64,000 bases of DNA from Prevotella sp. E13-17. GTDB lineage: Bacteria; Bacteroidota; Bacteroidia; Bacteroidales; Bacteroidaceae. Below are positions 7,622-18,208 of the stretch, piece by piece (the first letter of the stretch is position 1; every line of letters begins with the position of its first letter). The position numbers were made by a program, and so were the translations under genes. Below the pieces are notes generated by a model that did no database searches, was not told the origin of the DNA, and worked only from the letters and a program-made list of their open reading frames with translations. The stretch lies in the NCBI RefSeq assembly GCF_022024035.1, contig NZ_CP091787.1:1984001-2048000 (forward strand), written 5' to 3'.

Positions 7622-8508
7622 AGCTTCAATTCCCCATACATACCTATTTTCACGAAGCCATCATTTTTGATAGCCACCTTGACAGCATACACCAGGTCGG
7701 CACGCTCGTCGTCGGTAAGAATCGTCTTTGGCGTAAACTCCGAACGGGAGGAAATCCAACTGATGGTGCCGGCATACTCCTTGCGCTGCCCGCCGCCATA
7801 GTCGGCAAACGCCTTCACCTGCTGACCAATCTTGATGTTCTGCAACTGGGCAGAAGTGACGTAGGCACGCAGGTACATCGACTCGGTGTCGGCTATCTTA
7901 AACAGCGGTTTTCCCACACCCACAAACTCGCCAGGCTCCACATATTTCTCAAGTATAGTTCCCTTAGTAGGAGTCACAATATGACACTTGCGCAGCATAT
8001 CCTGTAACTGTGCTTTCTGCACATCGGCAGCAGCCGTCTGCTTGTCGAGGGCTTGTGTGCTGGTGCTTAGCGATGAGATCTGAGCATCCAACTGTTTCTG
8101 CAGCACCTTCACCAGACTCGTGGCATCATCGAGCATCTTCGAAGGAGCAGCCCCGTCAGCCACCAGTTCGCGGTAGCGTTGCTCGTCTTGCTGAGCCTTA
8201 GCCAACTGCTGGCGCGTGGCAGCTATCTGTCGTTCCATATCGGGCTTTTGACTCTGATAAAATGCTTTAGTAGCATCCATCTGCTGAATCTTCAGCCACG
8301 TCTGTGTGGTGTCTATGAGTCCCACTTCCTGACCTGCCTCAATCAGGTCGCCCTCATTCACATCGAACGTCAGCAATGTGCCGTTCTGTTCGGCAAACAC
8401 AGTAATTTCGGTAGCCTCGAACGTCCCTGTTGCATCGTAGTCTTTCTCACTTCCTACGCAGGCTGTCATCATCAAGGTCACTCCTGCCAATACATATATC
8501 TTTTTCAT
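7618..8508 (-). CDS. HlyD-family periplasmic adaptor lipoprotein
   Basis: About 296 residues from the ATG at 8508; the longer frame to 8541 would overlap the TolC gene and lacks a signal. The start MKKIYVLAGVTLMMTAC is a lipoprotein signal with the lipobox cysteine. A biotinyl/lipoyl-like half (TFDVNEGDLIEAGQEVGLI), a long coiled-coil hairpin (about 75-165) and the second half (VEPGEFVGVGKPLF) follow, as in membrane-fusion proteins. It should link the inner-membrane ABC complex to TolC. It lies 4 bp after tolC and overlaps the ATPase gene by 4 bp. Confidence 0.92.
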   Translation of the reverse strand: MKKIYVLAGVTLMMTACVGSEKDYDATGTFEATEITVFAEQNGTLLTFDVNEGDLIEAGQEVGLIDTTQTWLKIQQMDATKAFYQSQKPDMERQIAATRQQLAKAQQDEQRYRELVADGAAPSKMLDDATSLVKVLQKQLDAQISSLSTSTQALDKQTAAADVQKAQLQDMLRKCHIVTPTKGTILEKYVEPGEFVGVGKPLFKIADTESMYLRAYVTSAQLQNIKIGQQVKAFADYGGGQRKEYAGTISWISSRSEFTPKTILTDDERADLVYAVKVAIKNDGFVKIGMYGELKL

Positions 8509-8512
8509 GTGC

Positions 8513-9787
8513 TTAATTATTTGTCGTGTATTTGTTATCATATATTTCTTTCAGCATCTCAAGTTCGTGTACCGTCTGTTGCACGCAGGCAGCATTTTCC
8601 TGGTTAATCTCGCGCACCAAGTCATTCACGTCGATGATGCCGTGTGCCAACTTCGATTCCGCCGCTTTTCTCACAGCCCGTCGCAACGAGATAATCTCAC
8701 CGTCGTGCGCCATCAATTTCCGGTAACGCGCCATATTCTCACGCTGCTGAATCTGTTCCAGATTGTTATTGAAGAGGAACACCTCCCGACTGCTTTCCGT
8801 CATATCACGCTGCAACTGCAATTTTGCCTTGTCATTTTTGCGAGTATAGAGGGCGCCGATATTCCATGTTACTCGAGCGCCAATGATGCCATTCAGACTC
8901 CACTTGTGGTTCATCATATCCTCAAACATATTCAAGCCTGGATAACCGTAAAAGCCTTGAGCAAACACGCCCACCTTCGGCATCAGAGCTGTGTTGAGAG
9001 CCTTTTCCTGAGCGTTTAGCACACCAATCTGTGCATCCAGCACCTTCAGTTCCGGCCTGTGGCTTTCGGCCACCATACTTCCGCCATCATCCATCACTTG
9101 TGGCTTCTGTAAGTTGTTAATTTCGATACCGCAAAAGACGCTCAACATGTGCTGGAGCATCTTTTTCTGCGATGCCAAATCAGTAGCTTTTTGCACTGCG
9201 TTGAGACGCTCTGCCTTCACACTCAGCAAATCGCTCTCGGCTGCAGTTCCCCGCTTAGTCATCGACTCCAATTTGCTTTCGTTGCCAGCCAGCAATGTCT
9301 GAAGGTCGTTGTTCAGTTTGATTTGTTCGTCAATCAGCAACAATCCGAAAAACATCTCGTTCACGCGCTTTCTAACACCATATATATTTACCTCGTTCTG
9401 AGCCGACTGCACTTTGCCCTGTTCACTGGCTATGCGTTTCCTGCTTCCAATGACGCCACCATCATAGATGGTCTGCTGCACATCAATGCCCACTCGGTAC
9501 TGGTCCTTTGCAAGTCCCTTCATGTCTATGCCCATACCATTCATCATCGTTTTCATCTCATCGGGCCACGCCGTCACATCACTTTGATACGTAGCTTGTA
9601 CTGATGCAGACACTTGCGGTAGCCATCCTTTCTGGATATTGGCCACCGTCAACTTGGTGGTTTTCTCGATGAGTCCATACTGTTGTATCAGAGGGTAATT
9701 CTTTTCAGCTGCATGCTGACACTCTTCCAGTGTCTGTCCCTGTGATAGTATCGGCAACATCGTTAAAGCTAAAGCCAATTTCTTCAT
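8513..9787 (-). CDS. TolC-family outer-membrane efflux protein
   Basis: A 424-residue outer-membrane efflux protein with a Sec signal peptide (cleavage about after residue 17) and two long alpha-helical repeats (about 20-215 and 225-415) rich in heptads, as in TolC/OEP proteins. It is the first gene of the operon tolC-hlyD-ATPase-permease-permease, read from the promoter at 9816-9823. The order suggests a complete tripartite exporter, plausibly for drugs or other toxic small molecules; the substrate cannot be told from sequence. Confidence 0.9.
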   Translation of the reverse strand: MKKLALALTMLPILSQGQTLEECQHAAEKNYPLIQQYGLIEKTTKLTVANIQKGWLPQVSASVQATYQSDVTAWPDEMKTMMNGMGIDMKGLAKDQYRVGIDVQQTIYDGGVIGSRKRIASEQGKVQSAQNEVNIYGVRKRVNEMFFGLLLIDEQIKLNNDLQTLLAGNESKLESMTKRGTAAESDLLSVKAERLNAVQKATDLASQKKMLQHMLSVFCGIEINNLQKPQVMDDGGSMVAESHRPELKVLDAQIGVLNAQEKALNTALMPKVGVFAQGFYGYPGLNMFEDMMNHKWSLNGIIGARVTWNIGALYTRKNDKAKLQLQRDMTESSREVFLFNNNLEQIQQRENMARYRKLMAHDGEIISLRRAVRKAAESKLAHGIIDVNDLVREINQENAACVQQTVHELEMLKEIYDNKYTTNN

Positions 9788-9815
9788 ATCTTATTTTGTC
9801 ATTAATTTCCTTGTG

Positions 9816-9823
9816 CAAAAATA
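9816..9823 (-). promoter_or_regulatory. -7 element of the efflux operon
   Basis: TATTTTTG on the minus strand, 29 bp before the TolC start codon. The region to the divergent araC gene (9788-9947) must hold the operator of both units, but no clear repeat was found. Confidence 0.55.
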
Positions 9824-9920
9824 CGATGTTTATTTCATCGCGGCGTTATCTGTAAGAATGGAAAAATGATCTTTTTGTTCGATAATTATAAAAACAGAGC
9901 ATTATTTTGCGGGAAATAAT

Positions 9921-9928
9921 TATCTTTG
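9921..9928 (+). promoter_or_regulatory. -7 element of the araC-type regulator gene
   Basis: TATCTTTG, 19 bp upstream of the start codon. No good TTTG is found at the usual -33 distance, so activation may be needed. Confidence 0.6.
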
Positions 9929-9947
9929 CCAGCAAAAAGAACATATA

Positions 9948-10853
9948 ATGAACAGACAGCCGCAATTGATGGATGCCTCACGAATGCGCGACATCCTTAC
10001 ACCACACCTCTCGCAAATCCGAGAGCATGTATTCCTGAATAACGAACTGGGAATGGTTCGTGGCGACTGCACGGTGTTTAGTCTGCTCATACGCCACAAA
10101 CCACCTTTCATCATCAACGACCATCGCCTGGGCATCGTTATGAACGGTGAGGCCGATATCAACTTAAACCTGCAAGACCGCCACCTCACAAGCGGCACAC
10201 TCATCTATATCGGTCCAGGCACCATCATTCACCCCAAACGTCTGTCGCCCGACCTCCGCATTTTCGGTATGGGGCTCTTCGCCAACTTCCCCATTCCCTT
10301 TGCACAGGGGCAGATGCCATCGGCTTTCAACGGTCAGGTGCGCGATTTCCAGATACCCGCCAATGAAGAAGATATCGCCACTACCATACATATCCTGGAC
10401 ACCATCTGGCAAACGGTTCATGCCACCGACAACTATCACCGTCCCACCATCTCTGCCCTCGTGGCCGCACAGATGCACCACTACGACCATCTGTTCCGTC
10501 AACAGGCCGACCAACAGGCCAACAATCGTTCACGCGAGCAGACCATCTTCGACCGTTTCCTCCAACTGGTCACGCAACATTGTGCCGAACATCATCAAAT
10601 TGGCTACTATGCCGAACGCATGTGCCTTACCGAGCGCTACCTGAGCACCACCATCCGTCAAACCAGCGGGACTACCGCCAAAGACTGGATAGACCGTGCC
10701 CTCATTACCCGCATCAAAATAGAACTGCGCCACACTGATAAGTCTGCAGCGCAAATTTCGGAGGAGATGCACTTTGCCAATCCCTCGTTCTTCTCAAAAT
10801 ATTTTCGTCGCCTCGCTGGCATGACACCCAGTGAATATAAATCTATCTGTTAA
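9948..10853 (+). CDS. AraC-family regulator, divergent to the efflux operon
   Basis: A 301-residue protein with an N-terminal cupin-like sensor (about 30-130) and a C-terminal AraC double helix-turn-helix (about 205-300): AERMCLTERYLSTTIRQTSG is the first recognition region and FANPSFFSKYFRRLAGMTPS the second, canonical one. It is transcribed away from the tolC operon across a 160-bp shared region, the normal placement of a local regulator. The ligand is unknown; control of the efflux operon is inferred from position. Confidence 0.9.
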   Translation: MNRQPQLMDASRMRDILTPHLSQIREHVFLNNELGMVRGDCTVFSLLIRHKPPFIINDHRLGIVMNGEADINLNLQDRHLTSGTLIYIGPGTIIHPKRLSPDLRIFGMGLFANFPIPFAQGQMPSAFNGQVRDFQIPANEEDIATTIHILDTIWQTVHATDNYHRPTISALVAAQMHHYDHLFRQQADQQANNRSREQTIFDRFLQLVTQHCAEHHQIGYYAERMCLTERYLSTTIRQTSGTTAKDWIDRALITRIKIELRHTDKSAAQISEEMHFANPSFFSKYFRRLAGMTPSEYKSIC

Positions 10854-10882
10854 CAAACCACTTGCCCCTATAAAAACAATTA

Positions 10883-10927
10883 GCGATGGTTCTCTTTGTG
10901 AAAAAATGCACAAAAGAGAACCATCGC
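10883..10927. terminator. Bidirectional terminator hairpin
   Basis: Arms of 18 and 19 nt (GCGATGGTTCTCTTTGTG at 10883-10900, inverted at 10909-10927 with one bulged A) around an A-rich loop, between the convergent araC and trpS genes. Confidence 0.75.
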
Positions 10928-10954
10928 ACGGAAAAGCCTGTACTGAAAGTTGGC

Positions 10955-12010
<1,056 letters not shown>

Positions 12011-12033
12011 TTATGTATTTAAATCTTTCAAAA

Positions 12034-12843
12034 TTAGTCAAATTCCAATTGATCCACACGTTTCTGCATCTTGCGGTAAGCATCTTGTAAGTCAGACTGT
12101 GAGATATTAATGCTACGCTCAACGGGGCGCCCCACATCGTCCAGACGATGCGAGAAGAGCCACTCGTAGGTCTTCTGCGAGTAAAAGTAGCGCGACAAAG
12201 CACCGTGCGAGGCACCACGTAACCAGTCGTAGCGCAGACGTGTAGCTTGCTTGTTTCGCTTCAGTCCTTCGACCACTTTCTGCGACTGCTTGACCGAAAC
12301 AGCGCGGTCGCCCGTACCATGGATAATCCACAGTGGCACTTCGCCCAACTTCGATTGGTCTGTCAGCGAACAACCGCCACAAAGGGCCATGCCTGCTGCA
12401 ATTTTCTCAGGATAGGTGCCCACAAAGTCCATCGTGCCATAGCCTCCCAAACTCATACCGAGAACATAAACGCGCTGATGGTCATAGGTATAGTCATTCT
12501 TGTCGAGCCACTCAAGGATGTCATTCAGTTTATGAGGACTCCATGCGCCACCAGGATTCTGAGGTGCAACGACTAATGCAGGTACGTCAAGTCCACGTTT
12601 GATGGCATCGATGGTGCCATAGCGCAACACACGATCTAAGTTGCGCCCGCAAAGGCTGGCACCATGAAGAAATACAAGGAGTGGTGTGGACTCCTGTGAG
12701 TAATAGTAGTCCTCTGGTGTGTACAACCAGAAGTTGTAGCCACCGGGAATAACATTTTTCTTGGCCGAAAGCAAGTCATACTGTGCATAGCTAAACAGCG
12801 CACACAGGGCGAACTGGCAACACAACACACATCGCTTCAACAT
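12034..12843 (-). CDS. Secreted alpha/beta-hydrolase (esterase-like)
   Basis: A 269-residue protein with a signal peptide (cleavage near residue 20, after SYA). The alpha/beta-hydrolase fold shows an oxyanion region LLVFLHGASLCG, the nucleophile elbow GMSLGG near 148-153, an acid in HGTGDRAVS near 197 and a histidine in GASHGA near 230. This resembles phospholipase/carboxylesterase and feruloyl-esterase-type enzymes. The last 40 residues form a charged helix. It lies 5 bp after the beta-propeller lipoprotein gene and is probably co-transcribed with it. The substrate is unknown. Confidence 0.8.
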   Translation of the reverse strand: MLKRCVLCCQFALCALFSYAQYDLLSAKKNVIPGGYNFWLYTPEDYYYSQESTPLLVFLHGASLCGRNLDRVLRYGTIDAIKRGLDVPALVVAPQNPGGAWSPHKLNDILEWLDKNDYTYDHQRVYVLGMSLGGYGTMDFVGTYPEKIAAGMALCGGCSLTDQSKLGEVPLWIIHGTGDRAVSVKQSQKVVEGLKRNKQATRLRYDWLRGASHGALSRYFYSQKTYEWLFSHRLDDVGRPVERSINISQSDLQDAYRKMQKRVDQLEFD

Positions 12844-12848
12844 AGGCT

Positions 12849-14441
12849 TTATTCTCCTTTCTTTTTTATGATAAACTTATTAATCATGGTGCCTCGACAA
12901 CCCACCACGACAGCATTGCCAACGACAATAGGTGATGACTCAAAATTGGCACCAACAAGTTTCTTGCAGAGCACACGACCAGTCTTGCCTTCAATCAACC
13001 GAGCATAGCCACTTGCATCGCCCGTGAAGATAAACATCTGACCATGTTCGTTAAGCAGTTTCACTGGCGAAGACCAACAAAAGTTGCCATAGGGCACAGT
13101 GTACCTTACACTACCATCGCGCGTAGATAGAGCTGTCAGTTCGCCACGGCTGGCCGAAGCGCCGTTGCGACAGATATTGGCAAATATCATATCCTCACAA
13201 TCGCCCGAACCCAGCAGGGGTGTAGAGTACATACCGCCATCGAGCGTTTTACCTGGCAGATTCACGCGCTGACAGGCTATCTGCCGTTCCCACACACGCT
13301 CGCCGTTCAAGGCCTTCAGCTTAACAAAATGACAAGTGCCGACATCACCCTGCTTATCAATCTCACACGCAGTATATAAATAAGGTATTCCGTTCTCCTC
13401 GCGACAGACCACAGTGCCGTCGCTGTCGTCATGGTTATCATAGCGCCATACGGGCTTCATGGTGTTCAAGTTCACACAAATCACATTGCCACGATTATCG
13501 CTGAAGAAACCATAGTTGAGATATACACAGAGACAGGACTCAATGCCCGGAGCCACACCATTAACACGGTAGCGCAATGTCTGCAACCGACGCAGATGTC
13601 CACCAGGCGTACGTTCAAATTTATAAAGCGAACCATTCTCGCCTGGCCAGAACAAATAGCCTCCAACCACCACGGGCGAAGAGTCGAAGGCCTGCCATCC
13701 ACGCCAAGCATGCGAATCGTTGAAGAAGAACGTGCGCTCATGTTTCAGCAAGTCGAAAGCCTGACAGCCCAGCGGATCTTTGATGCTAACACCCTGTCCT
13801 GAGTAAAGGTTCATCATCTCGGGGTCAAGCGACATCGTTCCTTTCACCACATTATGTAAATCAAGTGGCTGACGTGAAGGCTTTCCTGTTTGGAAGTTCA
13901 AAAAGAATGCTTTGCCACATAGCGAACCTACCATCACTTCCTCTGGACCAAAATCAGTAGTAAGAGCCCTTGACTGCTCACGAAGCTGTGCCATTTCCTT
14001 TTCTGTCCAGTGTGCATACAAAGGCTGCCCCGTCCAACCGGTACCCCCACCCCACGAACCGAAACGTGTTGAGTCTGTGCGATAGGGAGTATGGTAGGTC
14101 CAGGCGGTCTCTATTGTGTCGGGAATGCCGTTCACCGTGCCACCGAAGTCTGCATCGCGACGCAGGTTCTTGCGGAAGGTCATCACTCGGTCACTGCGCT
14201 CATAGCGGTCGTCATAATCCATCAAGAAATGAAGCATTGAATCGTCAGCTTCCACGACGTAGTCCACGACTGCTGCCGAAGCATACATCGTGTCTGGCAA
14301 CGTCAGCTCCTCAAGAGTCGGCGCAACTACCACCGAATCACTGTCGGAAGCATCAACGGAAAAGACTGTCTGAACACCTTTTCCTGTGCAAGCCGTCATC
14401 AGCAAGAGAAACAGAAACAATGCCTGTGCCAAGTATTTCAT
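12849..14441 (-). CDS. Lipoprotein with PQQ-like beta-propeller
   Basis: A 530-residue protein with a lipoprotein signal (LFLFLLLMTACTG, cysteine near 18). The body consists of repeating beta-strand blades with aromatic/glycine patterns of the PQQ/WD40-like type (for example GGYLFWPGENGSLYKFER; GDASGYARLIEGKTGRVLCK). It should be anchored in the periplasm or at the cell surface. No catalytic motif was seen; a binding or scaffold role is a guess. The gene overlaps the patatin gene upstream by 4 bp and precedes the esterase gene. Confidence 0.75.
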   Translation of the reverse strand: MKYLAQALFLFLLLMTACTGKGVQTVFSVDASDSDSVVVAPTLEELTLPDTMYASAAVVDYVVEADDSMLHFLMDYDDRYERSDRVMTFRKNLRRDADFGGTVNGIPDTIETAWTYHTPYRTDSTRFGSWGGGTGWTGQPLYAHWTEKEMAQLREQSRALTTDFGPEEVMVGSLCGKAFFLNFQTGKPSRQPLDLHNVVKGTMSLDPEMMNLYSGQGVSIKDPLGCQAFDLLKHERTFFFNDSHAWRGWQAFDSSPVVVGGYLFWPGENGSLYKFERTPGGHLRRLQTLRYRVNGVAPGIESCLCVYLNYGFFSDNRGNVICVNLNTMKPVWRYDNHDDSDGTVVCREENGIPYLYTACEIDKQGDVGTCHFVKLKALNGERVWERQIACQRVNLPGKTLDGGMYSTPLLGSGDCEDMIFANICRNGASASRGELTALSTRDGSVRYTVPYGNFCWSSPVKLLNEHGQMFIFTGDASGYARLIEGKTGRVLCKKLVGANFESSPIVVGNAVVVGCRGTMINKFIIKKKGE

Positions 14442-15286
14442 AATCGATATTTTTTTACAAATTTCTCACCTTCTGCAAAGCCTTCTTCATAGAGGCGTTC
14501 CAGTTTGCCCACATCCTGACACATGCGCCCTACTTCCATAGGACGCTGCGGACGGATGACCAACACCTCACCCCAGTCCTCCATCCGTTCGACCATGTCG
14601 AGTTGCTCGTTGTAAACACGTACACGCCGACTCAACGCCACACGCAGGCGAGGATAGTCACGGTAAATCATCCTCGGTATATCAATATCACGCTCGGTGG
14701 AACGATAGCCGCGATTACGCGTCATCACCACTACATTAAACGGATGTCCCTGCTCCACAGAATGCAATACAGGAATTGAATCAACAATGCCACCATCGAG
14801 CATGGGAATACCGTCAACCATTGTAATCTGAGCCACGAAAGGCAGTGAACTGCTGGCCTTGACAATAGCCGTCAAGCGAGCAGCGTCTGAACGCTCACTC
14901 AGGTATTCTGCGCGACCTGTAAGACAGTTGGTGGTTACGGCCTCAAAGACTGTAGGATTATTACGATATGACTCGTAGTCAAACGGCAATATCTCGTTGG
15001 GAAAACGCTTATAGAGCACATCGGGGTCAAAAATACTGCCATCAGTTATCAATGACTTCAGCGAAATATAGTCATACTTCTTGAGCATGTCAATATTAGA
15101 ATAGCGCGCCCGACGTGGCTGATTACTCATATAGCTAAGCCCATTGCAGGCACCGGCCGAAACGGCTACCACATAGGGAAAACGAAAGTCGTACTTCATC
15201 AGCGCATCAAGCACGCCACTGGTGAAGACGCCACGCATTCCGCCGCCTTCAAGCACTAATCCCGTGTCTTTCCCTAAACATTCCAT
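14438..15286 (-). CDS. Patatin-like phospholipase
   Basis: About 282 residues from the ATG at 15286, chosen because the -7 box at 15299-15306 lies just upstream and the longer frame would start before it. The patatin fold shows the glycine-rich oxyanion loop LEGGGMRGVFTSG near 11-23, the nucleophile serine in VAVSAGACNG near 42-51, and the catalytic aspartate in MLDGGIVDSIP. This is the YjjU/RssA-like group, predicted to hydrolyse acyl esters of lipids in the cytoplasm. It heads an operon with the beta-propeller lipoprotein and the esterase. Confidence 0.88.
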   Translation of the reverse strand: MECLGKDTGLVLEGGGMRGVFTSGVLDALMKYDFRFPYVVAVSAGACNGLSYMSNQPRRARYSNIDMLKKYDYISLKSLITDGSIFDPDVLYKRFPNEILPFDYESYRNNPTVFEAVTTNCLTGRAEYLSERSDAARLTAIVKASSSLPFVAQITMVDGIPMLDGGIVDSIPVLHSVEQGHPFNVVVMTRNRGYRSTERDIDIPRMIYRDYPRLRVALSRRVRVYNEQLDMVERMEDWGEVLVIRPQRPMEVGRMCQDVGKLERLYEEGFAEGEKFVKKYRL

Positions 15287-15298
15287 GCGTTTTCGTTG

Positions 15299-15306
15299 CA
15301 AAGGTA
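15299..15306 (-). promoter_or_regulatory. -7 element of the patatin operon
   Basis: TACCTTTG on the minus strand, 12 bp before the ATG at 15286; this supports the shorter start. Confidence 0.65.
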
Positions 15307-15359
15307 CACATTTTTTCGTTTTTTCACATTGATTTCTCCACAAATTAATAAATAATGAG

Positions 15360-15367
15360 TAACTTTG
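15360..15367 (+). promoter_or_regulatory. -7 element of the aminopeptidase gene
   Basis: TAACTTTG, 18 bp before the ATG at 15386. It overlaps an in-frame TTG at 15365, which therefore cannot be the start codon. Confidence 0.65.
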
Positions 15368-15385
15368 CAGGAAATTTTCACAATT

Positions 15386-16780
15386 ATGTTTCAAAAAGAC
15401 ACTTACACTCGTCGCAGAGCTGAACTAAAAAAGCTGGTAGGCAACGGTGTTATCATATTTTTCGGTAACAACGAAGCACCTGCCAACTATCCTGCCAACA
15501 GCTATGCGCCATTCCGTCAGGACTCTTCTTTCATCTACTACTTCGGCCAACACCGTGACGGACTGATTGGAGTCATCGATGTGGATAATGACGAAGAATG
15601 GATCTTCGGCGATGACATCGATATCGAAGACATCGTTTGGATGGGATTCGTACCTTCTGTTGCAGACCTTGGTGCAGAGGTAGGCGTCATGAATACGGCC
15701 CCTGTTAAGGAACTGGCCAATAAGATGAATGGTCAATGGAATAAGGCTCAGAAGCACTTCCTGCCCCCCTATCGACACGACACCAAGATTCAGATCATGG
15801 ATCTCTTGGGCATTCACCCCGCAAAGCAGAAGGAGGCTGCATCGCTGCAGCTCATCAAAGCGGTGGTTAAAATGCGATCTACAAAAGAGCCACAGGAGAT
15901 TGAAGCCATAGAGCAAGCCTGCGATGTGGGCTATGCCATGCACACCACGGCCCAACTGCTCATCAAGCCAGGCGTCACCGAGCGCTTCATCGGTGGACAG
16001 GTGGACGGCATTGCACGCAGTCTGGCTCAGGGCGTCAGCTTTGCCACCATTTTTTCGCAGCATGGCGAAATCATGCACGGCAACCCCAGCGATGCCAAAC
16101 TGGAAGCTGGACGGCTGGCACTATGCGATGCTGGATGCGAACTAAACGATTATTGTTCGGACAACACACGCACAATGCCCGTAAGTGGCAAGTTCACACA
16201 AAAGCAACTGGAGATTTACACCATCGTTGAAGCCTGCCACGACTACGTACTTGAAGTAGCCAAACCAGGCGTGAAGTATCAAGATGTGCACTTCGCTGTA
16301 TGCCGACTGATGACCGACCGACTGAAAGAACTGGGACTAATGAAGGGCGACACCGAGGAGGCAGTACGCGCCGGTGCCCATGCCATGTTCCTCCCACATG
16401 GACTTGGCCATATGATGGGTATGGACGTTCACGACATGGAAGGACTCGGACAAATCTACGTAGGTTTTGACGAAGAGACTCGTCCCAATCTGGAACAGTT
16501 TGGTACCAACTGCCTGCGTATGGGTCGCCGACTGGAGGAAGGATTTGTAGTAACCGATGAACCAGGAATCTATTTCATTCCTCACCTCATCGACCTGTGG
16601 CGCAGCGAGGGACACTGCAAGGAGTTCTTGAATTTCGACATGCTGGAGACCTATAAGGATTTTGGCGGCATACGCATCGAAGACGACCTCCTGATTACCA
16701 AGGATGGATGCCGATTCCTGGGTTCAAAACGCATCCCTTATCACCCTAAAGAATTAGAATCATTTATGAATAATAATTAA
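15386..16780 (+). CDS. pepP: Xaa-Pro aminopeptidase (aminopeptidase P, M24B)
   Basis: About 464 residues. An N-terminal AMP_N domain (about 1-130) precedes the pita-bread M24 domain (about 165-450). The two-metal site can be traced: aspartates in LCDAGCELNDYCSDNTRT, histidine in PHGLGHMMGMDVHD, glutamates in VTDEPGIYF and GGIRIEDDLLI. It removes N-terminal residues preceding proline and has no signal peptide, so it is cytoplasmic. The start is the ATG at 15386, inside the transcript set by the -7 box just upstream. The C1-like peptidase follows after 6 bp. Confidence 0.93.
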   Translation: MFQKDTYTRRRAELKKLVGNGVIIFFGNNEAPANYPANSYAPFRQDSSFIYYFGQHRDGLIGVIDVDNDEEWIFGDDIDIEDIVWMGFVPSVADLGAEVGVMNTAPVKELANKMNGQWNKAQKHFLPPYRHDTKIQIMDLLGIHPAKQKEAASLQLIKAVVKMRSTKEPQEIEAIEQACDVGYAMHTTAQLLIKPGVTERFIGGQVDGIARSLAQGVSFATIFSQHGEIMHGNPSDAKLEAGRLALCDAGCELNDYCSDNTRTMPVSGKFTQKQLEIYTIVEACHDYVLEVAKPGVKYQDVHFAVCRLMTDRLKELGLMKGDTEEAVRAGAHAMFLPHGLGHMMGMDVHDMEGLGQIYVGFDEETRPNLEQFGTNCLRMGRRLEEGFVVTDEPGIYFIPHLIDLWRSEGHCKEFLNFDMLETYKDFGGIRIEDDLLITKDGCRFLGSKRIPYHPKELESFMNNN

Positions 16781-16786
16781 TTGAAA

Positions 16787-17986
16787 ATGAAAAGATTACT
16801 ATCAATCACACTTCTGGCCTTACTAGCCATTGGTGCACAGGCTGAAGAGAAAGACACTACCAAGTGCAACAAGCCTGTATTCACCACCATTAAAGAGAAT
16901 CCTATTACCAGCGTAAAGGACCAAAACCGCAGTGGCACCTGCTGGGACTACTCTACCCTTTCTTTTTTCGAGGCCGAAATCCTGAAGACTACCGGTAAGA
17001 CCTATGACCTCTGCGAGAGTTTCGTAGCCAACAAGACCTACATGGATCGCGCCATTCAGGTCGTACGCTACCACGGCGACTGCCAGTTCTCTCAAGGTGG
17101 CTCTGCCGAAGACGTGCTGGCCACAATGAAGAAGTGTGGCATCTGCCCCGAGGATGCCATGCCCTTCCCCGGTTCTCTCTACGGCGACTCACTGAACAAC
17201 TTCAATGAGTTCTTCTCACTGCTGGAGCCCTACGTTGCTGCTATCGCTAAGAGCAACGCCAAGAAAATCTCTAGCCAGTGGAAGGTGGGACTGCAGGGCA
17301 TTTTGGATGCCTATCTGGGACAGTGCCCCGAGAGTTTCACCTACGAGGGCAAGAAATACACACCACAGAGCTTCGTAAAGAGTCTGGGCATCAATCTGGA
17401 CGACTATGTGTCTATCACCAGCTACACACACCACCCCTTCTATACCGGATTTGCTGTAGAGGTGCAGGACAACTGGCGCGCCCCTCTGAGCTATAACCTG
17501 CCCATGGACGAGATGATGCAGGTCATCGACAATGCCATTGAAAAGGGTTATACCATCGCATGGGGCGGCGATGTGTCTGAAGACGGTTTCACACGTCAGG
17601 GACTTGCTTACGCCATCGACACCAAGAAGACTGAGAGTCTGGCTGGTAGCGACATGGCCCGCTGGCTGAAAATGACCGCCACTAAGAAGCGTGACCTGAT
17701 CGACTCACTGGGATGTACCGTTCCCGAGATTACAGCCACACAGGAGCTGCGTCAGGAGCGCTTTGACAACTGGGAACTGACCGACGACCACGGCATGCTG
17801 ATCTACGGTGTTGCCAAGGACCAAAACGGCAAGGAGTATTATATGGTCAAGAACTCATGGGGCGAGTCTGGCGACTACAAAGGCATCTGGTACATGACCA
17901 AGACTTTCATTGCAGCCAACACCATGGACTTCTTGGTAAACAAGAACGCCATTCCTAAGAACATCCGCAAGAAGCTTGGCATCTAA
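16787..17986 (+). CDS. Exported C1-like cysteine peptidase (PepC/bleomycin-hydrolase family)
   Basis: About 399 residues from the ATG at 16787, with a signal peptide ending near AQA. The papain-like residues are present: the oxyanion glutamine and catalytic cysteine in VKDQNRSGTCWDYSTLSFFE, histidine in DDHGMLIYGVA and asparagine in MVKNSWGE. The length and C-terminal shape follow the aminopeptidase C/bleomycin hydrolase family, but the signal peptide puts it outside the cytoplasm. It probably shares a transcript with the aminopeptidase upstream. Tandem hairpins follow the gene. Confidence 0.88.
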   Translation: MKRLLSITLLALLAIGAQAEEKDTTKCNKPVFTTIKENPITSVKDQNRSGTCWDYSTLSFFEAEILKTTGKTYDLCESFVANKTYMDRAIQVVRYHGDCQFSQGGSAEDVLATMKKCGICPEDAMPFPGSLYGDSLNNFNEFFSLLEPYVAAIAKSNAKKISSQWKVGLQGILDAYLGQCPESFTYEGKKYTPQSFVKSLGINLDDYVSITSYTHHPFYTGFAVEVQDNWRAPLSYNLPMDEMMQVIDNAIEKGYTIAWGGDVSEDGFTRQGLAYAIDTKKTESLAGSDMARWLKMTATKKRDLIDSLGCTVPEITATQELRQERFDNWELTDDHGMLIYGVAKDQNGKEYYMVKNSWGESGDYKGIWYMTKTFIAANTMDFLVNKNAIPKNIRKKLGI

Positions 17987-18083
17987 GTTGCTGTAAGCAA
18001 AATAGCCAGGAAGCAAGAAGCATTGCATTAAAACGGCGAGAAGTCAAACAACTTAGTAGCAAAAAGCCGTTTTCCATAAAATA

Positions 18084-18133
18084 CGGCATATTCTGTTAAA
18101 TTTTCAGCAGGATATGCCGCTTTTTCGTTTTTT
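18084..18133 (+). terminator. Terminator after the C1 peptidase gene
   Basis: The imperfect inverted repeat 18084-18119 (CGGCATAT arms, 14 bp with mismatches) is followed by a T-rich run to 18133. A second, looser inverted repeat (AAAACGGC/GCCGTTTT) lies just upstream near 18032-18073. Confidence 0.75.
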
Positions 18134-18138
18134 ATCGT

Positions 18139-18146
18139 TACCTTTG
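18139..18146 (+). promoter_or_regulatory. -7 element of recJ-recQ
   Basis: TACCTTTG, 62 bp before the recJ start codon, directly after the preceding terminator. Confidence 0.6.
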
Positions 18147-18208
18147 TATGCTATTATTGCCGTAATAGGCAACGATGGCACCTGAAACGAAAATAAAAAA
18201 ACAATATA

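Noticed and set aside
15365-15385. TTG start of the aminopeptidase gene
   Set aside because: The TTG is part of the promoter's -7 box (15360-15367), so it is not transcribed.
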